Shown here one piece after another: positions 6,121-7,969 of a stretch of DNA of 7,969 bases. Source of the DNA: an uncultured Clostridia bacterium (lineage in GTDB: Bacteria > Bacillota > Clostridia > Oscillospirales > Acutalibacteraceae); assembly GCA_937912045.1 (NCBI GenBank), contig CALDPI010000171.1:1-7969 (forward strand). The letters are read 5' to 3'. Positions within the stretch are counted from its first letter, which is position 1, and each line of letters begins with the position of its first letter. The notes under the pieces were generated by a model. The model was not told the origin of the DNA and did not search any database. It was given only the letters and a program-made list of their open reading frames with translations. The position numbers were made by a program, and so were the translations under genes.

Positions 6121-6154
6121 ATTATAGGACAGGCTGTGTGGTATAATTTGTCAT
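6121..6154 (-). promoter_or_regulatory. Candidate Spo0A-type promoter of spoIIE (22-bp spacing)
   Basis: On the minus strand, TATAAT (complement of 6121-6126) is a perfect -10 about 38 bases before the spoIIE start codon. No -35-like hexamer exists at 16-18 bp, but ATGACA (complement of 6149-6154) lies 22 bp upstream. In B. subtilis the Spo0A-activated promoters of spoIIG and spoIIE also have near-consensus boxes set 21-22 bp apart. Two 0A-box-like sites match five of seven bases of TGTCGAA: TGTCATA on the plus strand at 6149-6155, and TGTCCTA on the minus strand (complement of 6125-6131). The box matches are weak; the spacing is the stronger argument. Confidence 0.5.
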
Positions 6155-6184
6155 ATTCGCGTGTAGTATTATGGTATATTAAGC

Positions 6185-6217
6185 CAAAAAGAAAGAGCAA
6201 CACGAAAAGTGTTGCTC
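6185..6217 (-). terminator. Intrinsic terminator of the 212-residue membrane-protein gene
   Basis: GAGCAACAC (6195-6203) and GTGTTGCTC (6209-6217) form a perfect 9-bp stem with a 5-base loop. On the minus strand the stem is followed by TTTCTTTTT (complement of 6186-6194). It starts 6 bases after the stop codon at 6224-6226 and insulates spoIIE from the upstream gene. Confidence 0.88.
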
Positions 6218-6223
6218 ATAAAT

Positions 6224-6862
6224 TTATCTGTAATCTCTCGGGTCGTAGCTTGCGAGAAATTCCTGCCATTCTTCATCGGTCAGGTTTTCAAAGCGGCCGC
6301 TGTAATTTTCATAAAGTCGGTCAACAAACTGGGTGTATGCGCGGTCCTCAAGAACTTTGTGGCGAATACCGATAATGCAGTAAACGGCAGAGGTGAGCAG
6401 CATAAGGCACAGCGGCACCAAGTGGTAATACGTATAGCTCGATGCAAGACCGTAGGTTGCAAGCGTTTCGCTCATACGGAAGGCAAAATGAACACAGAGC
6501 GTCACAGAGGTGGCCACGCTGAGCGGCAGCGCAACAACGTATATCCTCTTGCAAAGCAGCACCAACGTCGCAATAATCAAAACGGTCATAATGCCGACCA
6601 GCAAAATGCTGTTTTTAACGTCGGCAAGCTGAGATTGCTGTAGAGAGGTCAGATTTTCGGGTCCTGTGTTATTCACAACAAGTGACGCCTGAAGATAGGT
6701 GCTCAGCATATAAATAATTTTTATAAACATCGCATACGCGAAAGATATTATGTAAACCACCTTGCAGGTTTTGCCAAGAGCGCCGTCAACCGATAACCGA
6801 CGAATGCCTGCCTTTTCTTCCTTGGCCTTTAACCGTGCGAGAATGTTAGGTTCCTTTTTCAA
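6224..6862 (-). CDS. Four-helix membrane protein of unknown function
   Basis: A 212-residue protein that I do not recognise as a named family. It has a basic N-terminal cytoplasmic segment (residues 1-30, rich in Lys and Arg), four predicted membrane helices at about 34-56, 84-104, 107-128 and 147-166, an exposed loop (57-83) with two NxT-type sequences of no bacterial significance, and a soluble acidic and aromatic C-terminus (170-212) ending YENYSGRFENLTDEEWQEFL then ASYDPRDYR. The start is TTG (complement of 6860-6862), set 4 bases after GGGGTGAT (complement of 6867-6874). A longer reading from 6985 would cross the promoter and is rejected. It is a single-gene unit with a clear promoter and terminator, divergent from manA and upstream of spoIIE. 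Neither neighbour gives a firm clue to function. Confidence 0.8.
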   Translation of the reverse strand: MKKEPNILARLKAKEEKAGIRRLSVDGALGKTCKVVYIISFAYAMFIKIIYMLSTYLQASLVVNNTGPENLTSLQQSQLADVKNSILLVGIMTVLIIATLVLLCKRIYVVALPLSVATSVTLCVHFAFRMSETLATYGLASSYTYYHLVPLCLMLLTSAVYCIIGIRHKVLEDRAYTQFVDRLYENYSGRFENLTDEEWQEFLASYDPRDYR

Positions 6863-6879
6863 AATAATCACCCCACATA

Positions 6880-6908
6880 ATTGTAACAAAAAGGTGCTTT
6901 TTTTGCAA
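6880..6908 (-). promoter_or_regulatory. Sigma-A promoter for the 212-residue membrane-protein gene
   Basis: On the minus strand TTGCAA (complement of 6903-6908), 17 bp, TACAAT (complement of 6880-6885). The predicted start near 6873 falls at the beginning of the GGGGTGAT Shine-Dalgarno, so the leader is only about 12 bases. Confidence 0.75.
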
Positions 6909-6915
6909 CAAAATA

Positions 6916-6944
6916 TTGCGAAAAGAGTGAATTTGCCGTATAAT
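6916..6944 (+). promoter_or_regulatory. Sigma-A promoter for manA-trmL
   Basis: TTGCGA (6916-6921), 17 bp, TATAAT (6939-6944). The start would be near 6951, giving a leader of about 25 bases with GGAGG. Its -35 is 7 bp from the divergent -35 of the membrane-protein gene, so the two polymerase sites overlap and should interfere. Confidence 0.8.
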
Positions 6945-6975
6945 AACCAGTATAAACCGTGTTGGAGGAATGAAA

Positions 6976-7899
6976 ATGCAACCAATTAAGCTAAAACCCG
7001 CATTTAAGGATTACATCTGGGGCGGAACACGCCTGCGTGACGATTATAAAATGGAGAGCGATATGTCACCTCTTGCAGAGGCATGGGTGCTTTCCTGCCA
7101 TCCCGATGGGGAGAGTGTCGCCGCAGAGGGCGAGTATGAGGGTAAAACCCTGCGTGAAATCATAGATTTGCTCGGAAAAGAGTGCCTTGGCAACAACGCA
7201 CAGCATTTTCCGTTCTTTCCAATTCTCATAAAATTAATCGATGCAAAGCAGTCGCTGTCGGTTCAGGTACACCCAAGTGACGAGTACGCGCTCAAAAACG
7301 AAAACCAGTTCGGCAAGACGGAGATGTGGTATGTCGTTGACTGTGACGAGGGCGCCTGCCTTTATTACGGCTTTAAGAATGATATAAGCCGCGAAGAATT
7401 TAAAAAGCGTATCGACGATAACACCCTTACCGACGTGCTCAACGAGGTGCCCGTTAAAAAGGGTGACTGCTTCTTCATAACCGCAGGTACAATTCACGCA
7501 ATCGGTGCAGGAATTCTGATAGCCGAAATTCAGCAGAATTCAAACTGCACATACCGCGTGTACGACTTTGGTCGTCTCGGCGCAGACGGCAAACCGCGCG
7601 AGCTGCATATTGATAAGGCGCTTGCAGTTACAGAGCGTACCGCTCCCACCATTCCGTTTGGAAAGCCGCAAAAGGCCACACTCGCAAGCTGCGAATATTT
7701 CACAGCCATCCACCACGAGGTAAAGGGGGAAAAGGTTCTAACCGTAGGTGAGGACAGCTTTGCCGCAGTGCTGTGGGTTGAAGGAAGCGTCACGGTTGAC
7801 GGCGTGGCACTGAGCGCGGGCGAATGTGCGTTTATCCCTGCCTATTACGGCGAGGTAACGCTTGCCGGTGACGCACAGGTTATCGAGAGTAGGGTGTAA
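6976..7899 (+). CDS. manA: Mannose-6-phosphate isomerase, class I
   Basis: This cytoplasmic zinc enzyme interconverts mannose-6-phosphate and fructose-6-phosphate, joining mannose use and GDP-mannose precursors to glycolysis. The protein has 307 residues, close to the short Firmicutes type (about 315 in B. subtilis). Visible landmarks are KDYIWGG (11-17), SVQVHPSDEYA with Gln97 and His99, KTEMWYV with Glu116 and GTIHAIGAG with His174, together the four zinc ligands of the cupin site. These are followed by YRVYDFGR (193-200), which carries the conserved active-site arginine. ATG 6976 is chosen over ATG 6970 because GGAGG (6964-6968) is 7 bases from the former and only 1 base from the latter. 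The stop is one base before the trmL start, so the two genes form an operon under the promoter at 6916-6944. Confidence 0.96.
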   Translation: MQPIKLKPAFKDYIWGGTRLRDDYKMESDMSPLAEAWVLSCHPDGESVAAEGEYEGKTLREIIDLLGKECLGNNAQHFPFFPILIKLIDAKQSLSVQVHPSDEYALKNENQFGKTEMWYVVDCDEGACLYYGFKNDISREEFKKRIDDNTLTDVLNEVPVKKGDCFFITAGTIHAIGAGILIAEIQQNSNCTYRVYDFGRLGADGKPRELHIDKALAVTERTAPTIPFGKPQKATLASCEYFTAIHHEVKGEKVLTVGEDSFAAVLWVEGSVTVDGVALSAGECAFIPAYYGEVTLAGDAQVIESRV

Positions 7900-7900
7900 A

Positions 7901-7969
7901 ATGCCAATTATAAACATTGTAATGGTCGAGCCTGAAATTCCGCAAAACACCGGCAACGTCGCACGCACC
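7901..7969 (+). CDS. trmL: tRNA (cytidine(34)-2'-O)-methyltransferase, N-terminal fragment
   Basis: Only 23 codons are in the window. They read MPIINIVMVEPEIPQNTGNV and then ART, the characteristic N-terminus of the TrmL/YibK/CspR branch of SPOUT methyltransferases (NIVLVEPEIPxNTGNxAR). The asparagine, glycine and arginine here belong to the first conserved motif of the family. TrmL uses S-adenosylmethionine to methylate the ribose of the wobble nucleotide in certain leucine tRNAs. AGGGTG (7891-7896), inside the end of manA, serves as ribosome binding site 4 bases before ATG 7901, which suggests translational coupling. The pairing with manA appears to be one of convenience rather than pathway. 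Confidence 0.9.
   Translation, partial: MPIINIVMVEPEIPQNTGNVART

Noticed and set aside
6142..6147. TATAAT on the plus strand in the gap upstream of spoIIE
   Set aside because: No -35-like sequence at 16-18 bp and no plus-strand gene follows; the overlapping open frames at 5977-6643 are shadows of the flanking minus-strand genes.
7738..7968. Minus-strand open frame across the end of manA and start of trmL
   Set aside because: It is antisense to two recognised genes and has no supporting signals.

Overview
This window looks like ordinary chromosomal DNA from an endospore-forming member of the Clostridia, perhaps an uncultured gut Oscillospiraceae/Ruminococcaceae-type bacterium (the family level is inference). 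The grounds are a full-length SpoIIE sporulation phosphatase, a DUF896 (YnzC-type) protein, Shine-Dalgarno sites of the GAGGTGAT type, frequent TTG starts, consensus sigma-A promoters and strong intrinsic terminators. I see no tRNA, rRNA, CRISPR array, insertion sequence or phage gene.

Layout from left to right. (1) The C-terminal end of a cupin-type protein runs off the left edge and ends at an intrinsic terminator. (2) A small four-helix membrane-protein gene follows, apparently split by a one-base insertion in a run of seven T, and its stop codon lies in the loop of a hairpin. (3) An MgtC/SapB-family membrane protein gene comes next. (4) Two aldose-1-epimerase-superfamily genes are divergent: galM on the minus strand and a LacX-type paralogue on the plus strand. 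They are driven back-to-back by two near-consensus promoters whose -35 boxes form a 7-3-7 palindrome. (5) On the minus strand lie spoIIE and a DUF896 gene downstream of it. Each has a candidate promoter of its own, and both probably end at a shared bidirectional terminator. (6) A minus-strand four-helix membrane protein of unknown function ends in its own terminator ahead of spoIIE. (7) Divergent from it is a plus-strand operon of mannose-6-phosphate isomerase (manA) and, one base later, the start of trmL, a tRNA 2'-O-methyltransferase cut by the right edge.

How they fit together. The sugar genes (the two mutarotase-like proteins and ManA, perhaps with the left-edge cupin) concern anomer or isomer interconversion of hexoses and entry of mannose-6-phosphate into glycolysis. 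SpoIIE would dephosphorylate SpoIIAA at the polar septum and so release sigma-F. Convergent gene pairs are separated by compact bidirectional terminators, and divergent pairs by overlapping promoter regions, so the transcription units can be read almost completely from the sequence.

I found no convincing previously undescribed system. The points most worth a second look are the frameshifted four-helix gene, the palindromic divergent promoter between the two epimerase genes, the unusually wide (22 bp) -35/-10 spacing upstream of spoIIE, which resembles Spo0A-activated promoters, and the regular four-cysteine cluster in SpoIIE.
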